Shown here one piece after another: positions 23,439 to 32,805 of a stretch of 40,552 nucleotides of DNA (the first letter of the stretch is position 1; every line of letters starts with the position of its first letter). Source of the stretch: an uncultured Prevotellaceae bacterium (lineage in GTDB: Bacteria; Bacteroidota; Bacteroidia; Bacteroidales; Bacteroidaceae); the NCBI GenBank assembly GCA_902800435.1, contig CADCEQ010000021.1, forward strand, positions 1 through 40,552, read 5' to 3'. Both the position numbers and the translations under genes were made by a program. The notes under the pieces are model-generated. The model made no database searches and was not told the origin of the DNA. It saw only the letters and a list, made by a program, of their open reading frames with translations.

Positions 23439-25028
23439 ATGACTACATCTTTTACATCTAAGACGCTGGCTGCCGCCATTGCCTGCAGCCTGATAACGCT
23501 TAGCTCATGCAGAACCCTCGAACAGCAGCAGCCGCAGCCCGTACAGCCACGGCCGAAGAGCATCGTCGTGCTCTACGAGAACGACGTCCACTGCAACATC
23601 GACGGCTATACGAAGATTGCCGGACTGCGCGACGCCATCAACCGCAGCGACACCGCCTACGCCGTTGCCGTCTGCGTGGGCGACTACCTGCAGGGAGGCA
23701 CGTCGGGCGCCGTCTCGCGCGGACAGTACGTCGTCGACATCATGCGCCACGTGGGCTATAGCGCCATCACCCTCGGCAACCATGAGTTCGACTACGGCGT
23801 ACCACGCATGAAGGAGCTGCTCAGCCAGCTCGACGCCCCCGTCGTCTGCACCAACTTCGCCGATGCCGGCGCCTCGATGTCCTACTACCCCGCCTACGTC
23901 CTCTACCGTATAGGCGACAAGCGCGTGGCCTTCGTAGGAGCCGTCACGCCCGAGACCATGCTGCTCGAGAGCTACGCCTTCCACGATGACGACGGCAACG
24001 TCATCTACGACCTCATGCCCGAGGTGTTCTACAAGCTCATTCAGGATGCCGTCGACGATGCCCGTCGCGAGGGTGCCGACTACGTGGTGCTCATCTCGCA
24101 TGTCGGTGAGGAGACGCAGTCCATGGGCTTCGACTCCCACCGCCTGATAGCCGCCACCAAGGGCATCGACGTCGTGCTCGACGGCCACAGCCACAACACC
24201 ATTCCCCACGACACTCAGGCGAACCTCGTGGGCAAGCCCATCGGCATTACCCAGACGGGCACGCAGTTTGCCAACATCGGCAAGCTAATCATCACGCCCG
24301 ACGGCCGCATGCAGACTGTCCTCGTTCCCGCCTCTGAGGTGCCCTATGAGAACCCGCGCGTGACGGCTGCCACCGACAGCATCAAGACGCTCATGAACCA
24401 GATTGTGAACCGCGTCATCAGCGCCAGCGACTACGACCTCGTGGTTACCGACGAGAACGGACAGATGCTCGTGCGCAAGGCTGAGACCAATGCCGGCGAC
24501 CTCGTGGCCGACGCCTACCGCCAAGCACTTGGCACCGACATCGCCTTCGAGAACGGCGGCGGCATCCGCAACGACGTCCGCGCAGGCAACATCACCTACG
24601 GCCACATCGCCGCCCTCTCGCCCTACGACCAGCATCTGGTGAAACTCGAGGTCACGGGTGCCACCATCCTCGACATGCTGAAGAAGTGTACCGCCATCAC
24701 GCCCGACTTCGACGGTAACTTCCCCCAATGCTCCGGCATCAGTTACACCGTCCACACTGCCAGCCACACCGTCAGCGACGTGCGTGTGCTCGACGCCGCC
24801 ACGGGGCAGTACACAGCCATCGACCCCAACCGCAGCTACACCGTCGCCGTGACCACCTACTACAAGGGCGGCGGCTTCTACGACGCGCTGAAGGGCAGCA
24901 AGGTGCTCAAGGAGGGAACCGACCTCACGCGCGACGTCGTTGCCAACTACATGGAGAAAGTGCTGAAGGGTACCACCGGCGCTGCCTACGCCAAGCCCCA
25001 GGGCCGCATCACCATCGTCAACGACTAA
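23439..25028 (+). CDS. 5'-nucleotidase/UshA-type metallophosphoesterase lipoprotein
   Basis: This enzyme hydrolyses nucleotides or related phosphoesters outside the cytoplasm. A lipoprotein signal ends L-S-S-C24. The metallophosphatase domain has NDVH, GDYLQGG, GNHEFDYG, SHVG and GHSHN metal-binding motifs. The 5'-nucleotidase C-terminal domain has NAGDLVADAYRQALGTDIAFENGGGIRNDV and YYKGGGFYDAL. 529 residues is the normal size. I chose the ATG at 23439 (MTTSFTSK) from the promoter position; the ATG at 23421 would add six residues. It is first in an operon with GH43 (30 bases) and CDF (no gap). Confidence 0.92.
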   Translation: MTTSFTSKTLAAAIACSLITLSSCRTLEQQQPQPVQPRPKSIVVLYENDVHCNIDGYTKIAGLRDAINRSDTAYAVAVCVGDYLQGGTSGAVSRGQYVVDIMRHVGYSAITLGNHEFDYGVPRMKELLSQLDAPVVCTNFADAGASMSYYPAYVLYRIGDKRVAFVGAVTPETMLLESYAFHDDDGNVIYDLMPEVFYKLIQDAVDDARREGADYVVLISHVGEETQSMGFDSHRLIAATKGIDVVLDGHSHNTIPHDTQANLVGKPIGITQTGTQFANIGKLIITPDGRMQTVLVPASEVPYENPRVTAATDSIKTLMNQIVNRVISASDYDLVVTDENGQMLVRKAETNAGDLVADAYRQALGTDIAFENGGGIRNDVRAGNITYGHIAALSPYDQHLVKLEVTGATILDMLKKCTAITPDFDGNFPQCSGISYTVHTASHTVSDVRVLDAATGQYTAIDPNRSYTVAVTTYYKGGGFYDALKGSKVLKEGTDLTRDVVANYMEKVLKGTTGAAYAKPQGRITIVND

Positions 25029-25058
25029 CGACTATAAACAACAAATACCACAATAACT

Positions 25059-27017
25059 ATGAACAGAAGCAAAACTTTACTGACTGCAATCGCGCTGGTG
25101 GGCTTCGCGCTGACTGCCACTGGCGCCAAGAAGAAGACGGCCGTACAACAGGAACAGCCGAAGGACCCTAACGAGATGGTGGCCTACCTCTTTACCTATT
25201 TTAATAGTAACGACCCGAAGGACGAGCAGATCTGCTACGCCCTGAGCGACGACGGCTATAACTATACGCCGCTGAACGACGGATTCCCCGTCATCGAGAG
25301 CGACACGATAGCCCTGACGCAGTGCGTGCGCGACCCCCACATCCTGCGCGGCGAGGACGGCAAGACGTTCTACATGGTCTGCACCGACATGCGCTCGGCA
25401 CTGGGCTGGTCGAGCAACCGCGGCATGGTGCTGCTGAAGTCGACCGACCTCATCAACTGGCAGCACTCGACCATCAACTTCCCCACGCGCTACACGAAGA
25501 CGTGGAAGAACGTCATCCGCGTATGGGCGCCGGAGACCATCTACGACCACAAGGCTGGCAAGTACATGGTGTTCTACTCGCTGCGCACCAGCGACCGTGG
25601 GTCGTACGACAAGATTTACTACCAGTATGCCAACAAGGACTTCACCGACCTCGAGGGCGAGCCGAAGTGGCTCTTCGATGCCGGCAATGCGACTATCGAC
25701 GGCGACATCGTCTACAACGAGGCCGACCAGCTATACCACCTCTTCTACAAGCAGGAGTCGGGGCGCGGCATCTACCAGGCCACTGCCAAGCAGCTGACGG
25801 ACAAATGGCAGATGATTCCAGGCAACGTGGAGCAGACGAAGGAGGCCGTAGAGGGTGTCGGCGTCTGCAAGGCCATCGACGGGAAGTCGTGGATCATCAT
25901 GTACGACTGCTACGGCAGCGGTCACTACCAATTCTGCCGCTCGGAGGACCTGAAGACGTTTAAGTTTGTGCAGAACACGCAGATGAAGGGCAAGTTCACG
26001 CCGCGCCACGGCACCATCATCCCCATCACGCGTGCCGAGAAGGAGCGTCTGCTCGAGGCGTTCCCCAGCCACAAGCAGCCCATTCTCACGGGCTTCCACG
26101 CCGACCCTGAGGTGCTCTACTCCACCAAGACGAAGAAATACTACATCTACTCGACCACTGACGGTACACCGGGCTGGGGCGGCCATGACTTCAGCATATT
26201 CTCTTCAGAGAACCTGATTGACTGGAAGGATGAGGGCAAGATGCTCGACGTCAGGGGCGACCAGGTACGCTGGGCCACGGGCAACGCCTGGGCACCGGCC
26301 ATCATCGAGAAGAATGGTAAGTACTACTTCTACTTCTCAGCCCACAACCCGCAGTCGAACCGCAAGGAGATTGGCGTGGCCGTGAGCGACTCGCCCACCG
26401 GGCCGTTTGTTGACAGTGGTGCGCCCATCCTTACCGACGCCGACCGTCCTCAGGGCGTGCGCGGCGGACAGGCCATCGACGTCGACGTGTTCCAGGACCC
26501 GAAGTCGGGTAAGTGCTACATCTACTGGGGTAACGGCTTCATGGCCGGTGCCGAGCTGAACGACGACATGACGAGCGTGAAGAAGGAGACCATCGTCAAC
26601 CTGACGCCGAAGGGCGGCTCGCTCGAGACCTGGGCCTTCCGCGAGGGTGCCTACGTCTTCTACCGCAAAGGCACGTACTACTTCCTCTGGAGTGTCGACG
26701 ACACGGGAAGCCCCAACTACCACGTCTGCTACGGCACGGCAAAGTCGCCCCTCGGTCCCATCACCATCGACGAGCAGAACTACCTGGTCATCCGTCAGAA
26801 GCCCGAAGACAAGATCTACGGCACGGCCCATAACAGCATCCTCCAGATTCCCGGCAAGGACGAGTGGTACATAGTCTACCACCGCATCAACAAGAACTTC
26901 GTCGACCACGAGCCGGGCATCCACCGCGAGGTGTGCATCGACCGCCTGACGTTCGACAAGAAGGGCAAGATCATCCCCGTGACGCCGACGCTCGACGGTC
27001 CGGCGCCGCTGAAGTAA
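25059..27017 (+). CDS. Two-domain glycoside hydrolase family 43 enzyme
   Basis: The 652-residue secreted protein has a signal peptide (LLTAIALVGFALTATGA) and two five-bladed GH43-like propellers. Domain 1 (about 40-335) shows Asp92 (CVRDPHIL), Asp216 (TIDGDIVYN) and Glu265 (AVEGVGVC). Domain 2 (about 340-652) shows Asp349 (FHADPEVLYS), D474/D476 (AIDVDVFQD) and Glu529 (AFREGAYVFYRKG). Both appear to keep an Asp-Asp-Glu triad, as GH43 arabinosidases/xylosidases require, so both could be active. The likely substrate is an arabinose- or galactose-containing plant glycan, but it is not resolvable. It ends with TAA directly followed by the CDF ATG. No SusC/D pair is nearby. Confidence 0.87.
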   Translation: MNRSKTLLTAIALVGFALTATGAKKKTAVQQEQPKDPNEMVAYLFTYFNSNDPKDEQICYALSDDGYNYTPLNDGFPVIESDTIALTQCVRDPHILRGEDGKTFYMVCTDMRSALGWSSNRGMVLLKSTDLINWQHSTINFPTRYTKTWKNVIRVWAPETIYDHKAGKYMVFYSLRTSDRGSYDKIYYQYANKDFTDLEGEPKWLFDAGNATIDGDIVYNEADQLYHLFYKQESGRGIYQATAKQLTDKWQMIPGNVEQTKEAVEGVGVCKAIDGKSWIIMYDCYGSGHYQFCRSEDLKTFKFVQNTQMKGKFTPRHGTIIPITRAEKERLLEAFPSHKQPILTGFHADPEVLYSTKTKKYYIYSTTDGTPGWGGHDFSIFSSENLIDWKDEGKMLDVRGDQVRWATGNAWAPAIIEKNGKYYFYFSAHNPQSNRKEIGVAVSDSPTGPFVDSGAPILTDADRPQGVRGGQAIDVDVFQDPKSGKCYIYWGNGFMAGAELNDDMTSVKKETIVNLTPKGGSLETWAFREGAYVFYRKGTYYFLWSVDDTGSPNYHVCYGTAKSPLGPITIDEQNYLVIRQKPEDKIYGTAHNSILQIPGKDEWYIVYHRINKNFVDHEPGIHREVCIDRLTFDKKGKIIPVTPTLDGPAPLK

Positions 27018-27899
27018 ATGGAACGCAACAAGGAAATATACAAGGTAACACTGGTGGGCGGCGCCGTGAACGTCGTGCTGCTGGTGTTCAAGTTCGTGGC
27101 GGGTATCCTGGGCCATAGTGCGGCGATGGTGGCCGACGCTGTCCACTCGCTGTCGGACTTCGTGACCGACATCATCGTGCTGGCGTTCGTACACATCAGC
27201 GGCAAGCCCGAGGACAAGTCGCACGACTACGGTCACGGCAAATACGAGACGCTGGCCACCACGATTATCGGCGTGGCGCTACTGGTCGTGGCCGTCGGCA
27301 TCGTCTACAGCGGCGCAGTGAAGATTGCCGCCTGGCTCGGAGGCCAGCAGCTGGAGGCGCCCGGACTGCTGGCACTGTGGGCGGCGCTGCTGTCGATTAT
27401 GCTCAAGGAAGGCGTCTACCAATACTCGATGGTCAAGGCCCGCCAGCTGAAGTCGCAGGCTGTAGAGGCCAACGCCTGGCACCACCGCAGTGACGCACTG
27501 TCGTCCGTCGGGACGGCGGTGGGCATCGGCGGCGCCATCTTCTTTGGCCAGCGCTGGACGGTGCTCGACCCTGCAGCCTCGGTCATCGTGGGTGCATTCA
27601 TCGTGAAGGTGGCCGCCGACCTGCTGCGCAGCGGCATCGGCGACCTGATGGAGCAGTCGCTACCCGACGCCGTCGAGGACGAGATTCTGCGGCTTGCGGC
27701 CTCGGTGCCCGGCGTCAGCATGCCCCACGACCTGCGCACGCGCCGCATTGGCAACCACTACGCCATCGAGCTGCACATCCTCATGGACGGCGACATGAGC
27801 CTGCGCGAAGCCCACGACAAAGCAACGGAGGTTGAAGACACATTAAAAGGCCACTATGGGCAGGACACCCACGTGGCCGTTCATGTTGAGCCTAAATAA
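27018..27899 (+). CDS. Cation diffusion facilitator (metal exporter)
   Basis: This 293-residue membrane transporter exports divalent metals (Zn2+, Fe2+, Mn2+ or Co2+) in exchange for protons. Six helices are visible. The metal sites are D40/H43/D47 in MVADAVHSLSDFVTD (TM2) and the H-H-R-S-D of NAWHHRSDALSS (TM5). The short cytoplasmic His segment SHDYGHGKYE lies after TM2. The C-terminal CDF domain (about 205-290) has MPHDLRTRRIGNHYAIELHILMDG and ends VAVHVEPK. It starts at the base after the GH43 stop, the third gene of that operon, and a functional link with GH43 is not obvious. Confidence 0.93.
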   Translation: MERNKEIYKVTLVGGAVNVVLLVFKFVAGILGHSAAMVADAVHSLSDFVTDIIVLAFVHISGKPEDKSHDYGHGKYETLATTIIGVALLVVAVGIVYSGAVKIAAWLGGQQLEAPGLLALWAALLSIMLKEGVYQYSMVKARQLKSQAVEANAWHHRSDALSSVGTAVGIGGAIFFGQRWTVLDPAASVIVGAFIVKVAADLLRSGIGDLMEQSLPDAVEDEILRLAASVPGVSMPHDLRTRRIGNHYAIELHILMDGDMSLREAHDKATEVEDTLKGHYGQDTHVAVHVEPK

Positions 27900-27924
27900 T
27901 AATCCCCCTTCCTCGGTCGGCTGT

Positions 27925-27943
27925 GCTGCGGCGCTGCCGCAGC
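27925..27943. terminator. Convergent hairpin between the CDF and C1B peptidase genes
   Basis: GCTGCGG (27925-27931) pairs with CCGCAGC (27937-27943), followed on the plus strand by CCCTTCTTATT. It is placed 26 bases after the CDF stop and just past the peptidase stop on the other strand. Confidence 0.6.
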
Positions 27944-27949
27944 CCCTTC

Positions 27950-29353
27950 TTATTCGTCAGGCAGGAAGAGCGGATCCTCAGGCATCACCATCACCGGCTC
28001 CTGCTCGGCAGCCTGAAGAATCTTCTCGGGCACGTACTTCTTGTCGACCACCAGGCGGAACATAAACTCGCGGAACCAGCGGTCGGTCATAATCAGACAG
28101 CCCTTCTGCCCCCAGTCGGCACCCCAGGAATTCTCTACCTTCCACTTCGTGGCGTTGCCCTTCTCATCAAGGTCGACGGCACAGAGCGTCATGGCATGGG
28201 TGGAGCCGCTGTCGAAAGTCGAGATGCGCTGCGCCTTGTCCATGCCGAAGGTGGTGTCGAAGAGCGAGCCGTAGTCGAAGTTCTCAAGGTCGGCATAGCC
28301 GCGCTTGCGGTCAAGGAACTTACCCACGTCGTAGCTGCTGTAGAGCTTGCGGCCGTCGCGGAGCGAGGCAATAGCCATCTTCTCGATTTCGTCCATCGGC
28401 AGATTGATGTACTTCCAGTTGTGGCCGTCGTAGGTATGGCGGTCGTACTCCACCTCGTAGGTCTTGTAGTAGGGACGGCGCGGGTCGTTCATGGCCATGA
28501 TGAACGTGCCGTTCAGCGGACCGCCGACCACCTCCTGATAGAACGACAGCGGCGTGTACTCCTTGGCACGGCCCACGCTGCGCCCATCCTTGGTCTTGAA
28601 GGCGTAAGTGAACTTCTGCGGCGGCTGGCCGATGGTCATCTCGAGCATGTGGTAGATCTGGGCGAGCATGCGCACCTTGGCCTTGTTGATGGCCGTCTGG
28701 CTCTTGTCTTTCTGCACCATGTCGCGCAGCTGCAGACCATACTCGCGCAGCTTCGAGGCTATCAGCGAGCGGGCCTTCGACGTGTTGTCTGACGAGAACG
28801 ACTCGGGCATTACCTCCTTGGGCACCAGCCCGTACTTCTCGCAGAGGTCGGCCACGCCACAGAACGTACCGCCATCGCTCAGCGGATAGTGGAAGAAGAA
28901 CTGCACGCGCTGGTCGTCGATAGGCTTCTTGCCCGTATCGGCAATGCCCTGCAGCATGAGGTTGGCCTTCTCTAACTGGTCATAAAAGAATAGGTACGCC
29001 TGCGAGAACTCCAGCTGTATCGAGTCGCGCTGCTCGGTGTAGTTGGAGCGCAGCACGTTGAAGCCGCTGAACATCCAGCAGCGGCCGCTCGACTTCTGGT
29101 CGGTTATCGACTGCCGCTTGGTCTCGATGCTGAAGTAAGTGTCGAGCGCACCGGCATTGGCGTGGTTCTTGGCCAGGTCGTCGATGGCATTGGCAGCGAC
29201 GGCATTGACCAGCGCCTTGTTCACAGGCAGCTGCTTCTGCTCCTTCACAATGTCCTTCATCATGGCAGCCGAGATGCCGCCGTCCTTGGTCTGTGCAGTG
29301 GCCAGACCCAGCCCGCCCATCACGCAGATGGCCAAAATCATTGTACGTTTCAT
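27950..29353 (-). CDS. C1B cysteine peptidase (bleomycin hydrolase/aminopeptidase C-like), secreted
   Basis: The 467-residue protein has a signal peptide (MKRTMILAICVMGGLGLATA). The papain-like catalytic set of family C1B is present: Cys92 in QKSSGRCWMFSGFN, His in SGSTHAMTL and Asn in VENSWGADWG. Family members are usually cytoplasmic hexamers that trim peptides. The leader peptide means this copy acts in the periplasm or outside, as in related Bacteroidales enzymes. It ends LFLPDE without a sorting tail. Single-gene unit, divergent from the small OMP gene. Confidence 0.92.
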   Translation of the reverse strand: MKRTMILAICVMGGLGLATAQTKDGGISAAMMKDIVKEQKQLPVNKALVNAVAANAIDDLAKNHANAGALDTYFSIETKRQSITDQKSSGRCWMFSGFNVLRSNYTEQRDSIQLEFSQAYLFFYDQLEKANLMLQGIADTGKKPIDDQRVQFFFHYPLSDGGTFCGVADLCEKYGLVPKEVMPESFSSDNTSKARSLIASKLREYGLQLRDMVQKDKSQTAINKAKVRMLAQIYHMLEMTIGQPPQKFTYAFKTKDGRSVGRAKEYTPLSFYQEVVGGPLNGTFIMAMNDPRRPYYKTYEVEYDRHTYDGHNWKYINLPMDEIEKMAIASLRDGRKLYSSYDVGKFLDRKRGYADLENFDYGSLFDTTFGMDKAQRISTFDSGSTHAMTLCAVDLDEKGNATKWKVENSWGADWGQKGCLIMTDRWFREFMFRLVVDKKYVPEKILQAAEQEPVMVMPEDPLFLPDE

Positions 29354-29377
29354 AACTGTCTTGTTTTAGTTCTGATG

Positions 29378-29385
29378 CAAAGATA
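29378..29385 (-). promoter_or_regulatory. C1B peptidase promoter, -7 box TATCTTTG
   Basis: The minus strand reads TATCTTTG 24 bases before the peptidase ATG. Confidence 0.7.
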
Positions 29386-29439
29386 CGCTTTTCTGTCCAC
29401 ATTCCGGCGTTTCACCTTATTTATTTATAGGTTTTTAAT

Positions 29440-29451
29440 TGACTTAAGTCA
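29440..29451. promoter_or_regulatory. 12-bp palindrome between divergent promoters
   Basis: TGACTTAAGTCA is a perfect palindrome lying 54 bases upstream of one promoter box and 61 upstream of the other. It could be an operator, but there is no second copy in the window to support that. Confidence 0.3.
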
Positions 29452-29512
29452 TGTTTGCGCACACAATCCGTAAAAAAGATTAAAAAAAGAACATTATTCT
29501 ACAAACTACCCG

Positions 29513-29520
29513 TACCTTTG
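29513..29520 (+). promoter_or_regulatory. Promoter of the small outer-membrane protein gene, TACCTTTG
   Basis: TACCTTTG is 51 bases before the ATG at 29572. The leader ends in an A-rich AAAAAGAAAGAAAA just before the start, typical of strongly expressed genes in this group. Confidence 0.7.
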
Positions 29521-29571
29521 CACAAGAAAATTTAATCACTTAGGATAATAACCCTTTAAAAAGAAAGAAAA

Positions 29572-30153
29572 ATGAAGAAGATTTTAATGACATTGGTTGC
29601 TGCTTTTGCAGCTGTTAGCATGAATGCTCAGACAAACATGTACATCGGTGGTTCACTGGGATACTCTACCACATCGCACGACGGTTCTACTCTGAACACC
29701 AAGTTCTCTTTCATCCCTCACTTCGGCGTACGCTTCACCGACACAATGGGCGTCGGCGTGGAGATTGGCTACAGCTCTAACAAGAACGAGAAGAGCGAGC
29801 CCACAGTTACGACATCGGAATTCACCTTCGCTCCCTACTTCCGCTACACCGCCATCAAGATGGGCAACCTGGCCTTCTTCGGCGATGGTAAGTTCGGCTA
29901 CACCACAAGCAAGGACGAGTACAAGTATGCCACAGGCAACACAACCGACATGACAACCAACTCTTGGGGCCTCTACGTGCAGCCCGGTATGGCCTACAGC
30001 CTGAACCAGAGCTTTGGTCTCGTTGCCAAGTTCGGTAACATCCTCGGTTACACCAGCAGCAAGCCCGACGTGAGCGGTGCCAAGGCTACTTCGAAGTTCG
30101 AGTTCCTGAACCTGAGCAACAACATCCAGTTCGGTGTGTTCTACAACTTCTAA
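29572..30153 (+). CDS. Outer-membrane beta-barrel protein (OmpX/OmpW-size)
   Basis: This 193-residue protein has a signal peptide (MKKILMTLVAAFAAVSMNAQ) followed by about eight amphipathic strands (MYIGGSLGYSTT, FSFIPHFGVRF, GVGVEIGYSSN, FTFAPYFRYTAI, LAFFGDGKFGYTTS, WGLYVQPGMAYSL, FGLVAKFGNILGYT, NIQFGVFYNF). It ends in the aromatic Y-N-F expected for barrel insertion. It is monocistronic, with an A-rich leader and a strong terminator. Codons are less GC-rich than in the neighbours (GTT, TCT, GCT), which fits high expression. Exact function unknown. Confidence 0.87.
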   Translation: MKKILMTLVAAFAAVSMNAQTNMYIGGSLGYSTTSHDGSTLNTKFSFIPHFGVRFTDTMGVGVEIGYSSNKNEKSEPTVTTSEFTFAPYFRYTAIKMGNLAFFGDGKFGYTTSKDEYKYATGNTTDMTTNSWGLYVQPGMAYSLNQSFGLVAKFGNILGYTSSKPDVSGAKATSKFEFLNLSNNIQFGVFYNF

Positions 30154-30181
30154 GCCCTGAAGTATTAAACCATATTAAAAC

Positions 30182-30212
30182 GGCCACATCGCTTGCAGAT
30201 GTGGCCTTTTTT
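30182..30212 (+). terminator. Rho-independent terminator after the OMP gene
   Basis: GGCCACATC (30182-30190) pairs with GATGTGGCC (30198-30206) around a 7-base loop, followed by TTTTTT. Confidence 0.95.
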
Positions 30213-30215
30213 GTT

Positions 30216-30223
30216 TAACTTTG
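30216..30223 (+). promoter_or_regulatory. clpS-clpA-aat promoter, TAACTTTG
   Basis: TAACTTTG starts three bases after the terminator T-run and only 8 bases before the clpS ATG (30232), so the transcript would have virtually no leader. Confidence 0.6.
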
Positions 30224-30231
30224 CAGCCATT

Positions 30232-30534
30232 ATGCCACAGGAACAGTCAGCAACACGCGAACGACAGCGCACCGACCTGCGCGAACCGCGACGATACAAG
30301 GTGACCATCTACAACGACGACTTCACCACGATGGAGTTCGTCGTGAAGGTGCTGGTCGAGGTGTTTTTCAAGAGCGACGCCGAGGCCGAGGCGCTGATGC
30401 TGCAGGTGCACCACTCGGACAAGGCCGTCGTGGGCATCTACACCTACGACATCGCCGTCTCGAAGGTGCAGAAGGCCACGCTGATGGCCCGCGAAGAGAA
30501 CTTCCCCCTGCGGCTGACCTATGAACCGGAATAG
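30232..30534 (+). CDS. clpS: ClpS, N-degron adaptor of the Clp protease
   Basis: This 100-residue adaptor binds proteins with N-terminal Leu, Phe, Tyr or Trp and hands them to ClpA. The core shows RRYKVTIYNDDFTTMEFVVKVL with the N-D-D of the ligand pocket, then ALMLQVHHSDKAVVGIYTYDIAVSKV (H-H-x-x-x-x-x-V-G) and the C-terminal ENFPLRLTYEPE. I start at ATG 30232 (MPQEQSAT); an upstream in-frame ATG at 30193 lies inside the terminator and upstream of the promoter. It is first of three genes that together form the N-degron pathway, 9 bases before clpA. Confidence 0.93.
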   Translation: MPQEQSATRERQRTDLREPRRYKVTIYNDDFTTMEFVVKVLVEVFFKSDAEAEALMLQVHHSDKAVVGIYTYDIAVSKVQKATLMAREENFPLRLTYEPE

Positions 30535-30543
30535 AAAAGAGAA

Positions 30544-32805
30544 ATGGCTGAGATAAAACAAACTGAACGCGCAAGCAAGATACTGAACAAGTCGCTGCAA
30601 TGCTGTCTGGACTGGCGGCATGAGTTCATCATGCCCGAACACCTGCTCATGACGCTGCTCGACGACGACAACTTCCACGCTGCGCTCAACATCTTCTATT
30701 CGCCCGAGACCCTGGCCGACCGACTGGAGAAGCAGCTGGCGACCATCGAGACCATACCCGAGGACCGCAAATACGTGCCCGAGACGTCGGTGCAGATGTC
30801 GAGACTTTTAGAGATTGCCTGCCAGCAGGTGCTTAACAGCAGTGCAAAGGCCGTCGACACACCCCATCTGGTGACGGGGCTCCTGCATCTGGAGGATTCG
30901 TGGGCCTGCTACCTGCTGAAGGACGCCCTTTACGGCAAGGAGGGCAACTTCATGAGCCACCTCATCAACTTCTGCGACTTCGACGACCACCTGGAGGAGG
31001 AGTACGGCACGGAGGGCGACAAGCAGCCGACGGCCTGGCGGAAGCTGGTGACGTGCATGAACGACCACGTCGACGAGAAGAATCCGCTCATCGGCCGCGA
31101 GCAGGAGCTGGAGCGCACCATACAGGTGCTATGCCGCCGCGACAAGAACAACCCGCTGCACGTCGGCGAGCCGGGCGTGGGCAAGACGGCACTCGTCTGG
31201 GGACTGGTGCGCCGCATCAAGGACGGCAACGTGCCCAAGCGACTGAAGGACAGCCACGTCTACCTGCTTGACATGGGCACACTGCTGGCTGGCACGCAGT
31301 ATCGCGGCGACTTCGAGAACCGCATCAAGATGATTATGGACGGCATCAGCGGCGAGGCCCAGAACAACGTAGTCTACATCGACGAGATTCATACACTCGT
31401 AGGAGCCGGCGCCACAGGCGAAGGCTCGATGGACGCCTCGAACATGCTGAAGCCCTGTCTCGAGGCGGGCAGCCTGCGCTTCATCGGCTCGACCACCTAC
31501 GAGGAGTATAACCGCCACTTCTCGCGCTCGAAGGGACTGGTGCGCCGCTTCCAGCAGATTGACATCGCCGAGCCGAGCGTCGACGAGACGAAGCACATCC
31601 TGCGCCAGCTGCGCCCGAAGTACGAGGAGTTCCACAACGTGGTCTACGAGGACGCCGCCCTCGACTTTGCAGTCGAGGCCAGCGCCAAGTACGTCAACGA
31701 CCGATTCCTGCCCGACAAGGCCATCGACCTCATCGACGAGGCCGGCGCCGCCGTAGAAATCGCTCACTCCTCCCATGATGCCCAAATTGTCCATCCAGCC
31801 CATTCCACCCAAGACATCCCCTACCCCGTCGTCACCCGACAGCTCATTGCCGACATCCTGGCCAAGACGTGCAAGGTGGAGGCTATGGCCATGAAGGACG
31901 ACGACAACGCCGCCCTCGAGACGCTCAGCGAGCGCATCCTCGCGAAGATATACGGTCAGGACGAGGCCGTCCGCCAGGTTGTGGAGGCCGTGCAGATGTC
32001 GAAGGCCGGACTGCTCGACGACAACAAGCCGCTGGCCTCGCTGCTCTTCGTCGGTCCCACGGGCGTCGGCAAGACCGAGGTGGCCCGCGTGCTGGCCAAG
32101 GAGCTGGGCATCGAACTGCTGCGCTTCGACATGAGCGAATACACCGAGAAGCACACCGTGGCCAAACTCATCGGCTCGCCCGCCGGATACGTGGGCTACG
32201 AGGACGGCGGCCTGCTGACAGATGCCATCCGCAAGACGCCCAACTGCGTGCTGCTCTTGGACGAGATAGAGAAGGCCCACCAGGACATCTACAACATCCT
32301 GCTGCAGGTGATGGACTACGCCCGACTGACCGACAACAAGGGCCGCAAGGCCGACTTCCGCAACGTGGTGCTCATCATGACGTCGAACGCCGGCGCACAG
32401 CACGCCTCGCAGGCCAACATCGGCTTCAGCGGCAACACCTCGCGCGGCGAGGCGATGCTCAGTCAGGTGAAGAAGACGTTCAAGCCCGAGTTCATCAACC
32501 GCCTCAGCGGCACAGTGGTGTTCCACGACATGGACCGCACGATGGCGACACTCATCCTGCGCAAGAAGCTCGGCGAACTGCAAGAGAAACTGACCGCCAA
32601 GCGCGTGACGATGACGCTGACCGACGAGGCCTTCGACTATCTGCTCAACCAAGGTTTCACCCGCGAGTACGGTGCCCGCGAGATGGACCGCGTCATCGGC
32701 CAGCAGCTGAAGCCGCTGCTCATGCGCGAAATCCTCTTCGGACGGCTCAAGGAGGGCGGCGACGTTACGATAACAAAGGACGGCGATGGTTTACGAATTA
32801 GATGA
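30544..32805 (+). CDS. clpA: ClpA, AAA+ unfoldase of the ClpAP protease
   Basis: This 753-residue two-ring AAA+ ATPase unfolds substrates and feeds them to ClpP. It has an N-terminal Clp_N domain (about 1-145), D1 with Walker A GEPGVGKT from residue 208 and Walker [10 protein letters not shown] at about 276, and D2 with Walker A GPTGVGKT from 504 and Walker [12 protein letters not shown] near 570. The sensor/arginine region reads [15 protein letters not shown]. The D1-D2 linker carries [16 protein letters not shown], encoded by a degenerate 9-bp repeat (31772-31816). Its stop overlaps the aat start by 20 bases. clpP is not in the window. Confidence 0.95.
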   Translation: MAEIKQTERASKILNKSLQCCLDWRHEFIMPEHLLMTLLDDDNFHAALNIFYSPETLADRLEKQLATIETIPEDRKYVPETSVQMSRLLEIACQQVLNSSAKAVDTPHLVTGLLHLEDSWACYLLKDALYGKEGNFMSHLINFCDFDDHLEEEYGTEGDKQPTAWRKLVTCMNDHVDEKNPLIGREQELERTIQVLCRRDKNNPLHVGEPGVGKTALVWGLVRRIKDGNVPKRLKDSHVYLLDMGTLLAGTQYRGDFENRIKMIMDGISGEAQNNVVYIDEIHTLVGAGATGEGSMDASNMLKPCLEAGSLRFIGSTTYEEYNRHFSRSKGLVRRFQQIDIAEPSVDETKHILRQLRPKYEEFHNVVYEDAALDFAVEASAKYVNDRFLPDKAIDLIDEAGAAVEIAHSSHDAQIVHPAHSTQDIPYPVVTRQLIADILAKTCKVEAMAMKDDDNAALETLSERILAKIYGQDEAVRQVVEAVQMSKAGLLDDNKPLASLLFVGPTGVGKTEVARVLAKELGIELLRFDMSEYTEKHTVAKLIGSPAGYVGYEDGGLLTDAIRKTPNCVLLLDEIEKAHQDIYNILLQVMDYARLTDNKGRKADFRNVVLIMTSNAGAQHASQANIGFSGNTSRGEAMLSQVKKTFKPEFINRLSGTVVFHDMDRTMATLILRKKLGELQEKLTAKRVTMTLTDEAFDYLLNQGFTREYGAREMDRVIGQQLKPLLMREILFGRLKEGGDVTITKDGDGLRIR
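31772..31816. repeat. Degenerate 9-bp repeat in the ClpA linker
   Basis: Consecutive 9-mers read CCCATGATG, CCCAAATTG, TCCATCCAG, CCCATTCCA, CCCAAGACA. Each unit keeps the frame. They encode the His/Ser-rich stretch between D1 and D2. Confidence 0.6.

Noticed and set aside
31129..32652. 507-codon minus-strand open frame opposite clpA
   Set aside because: Shadow frame; the clpA strand has both Walker motif pairs in order.
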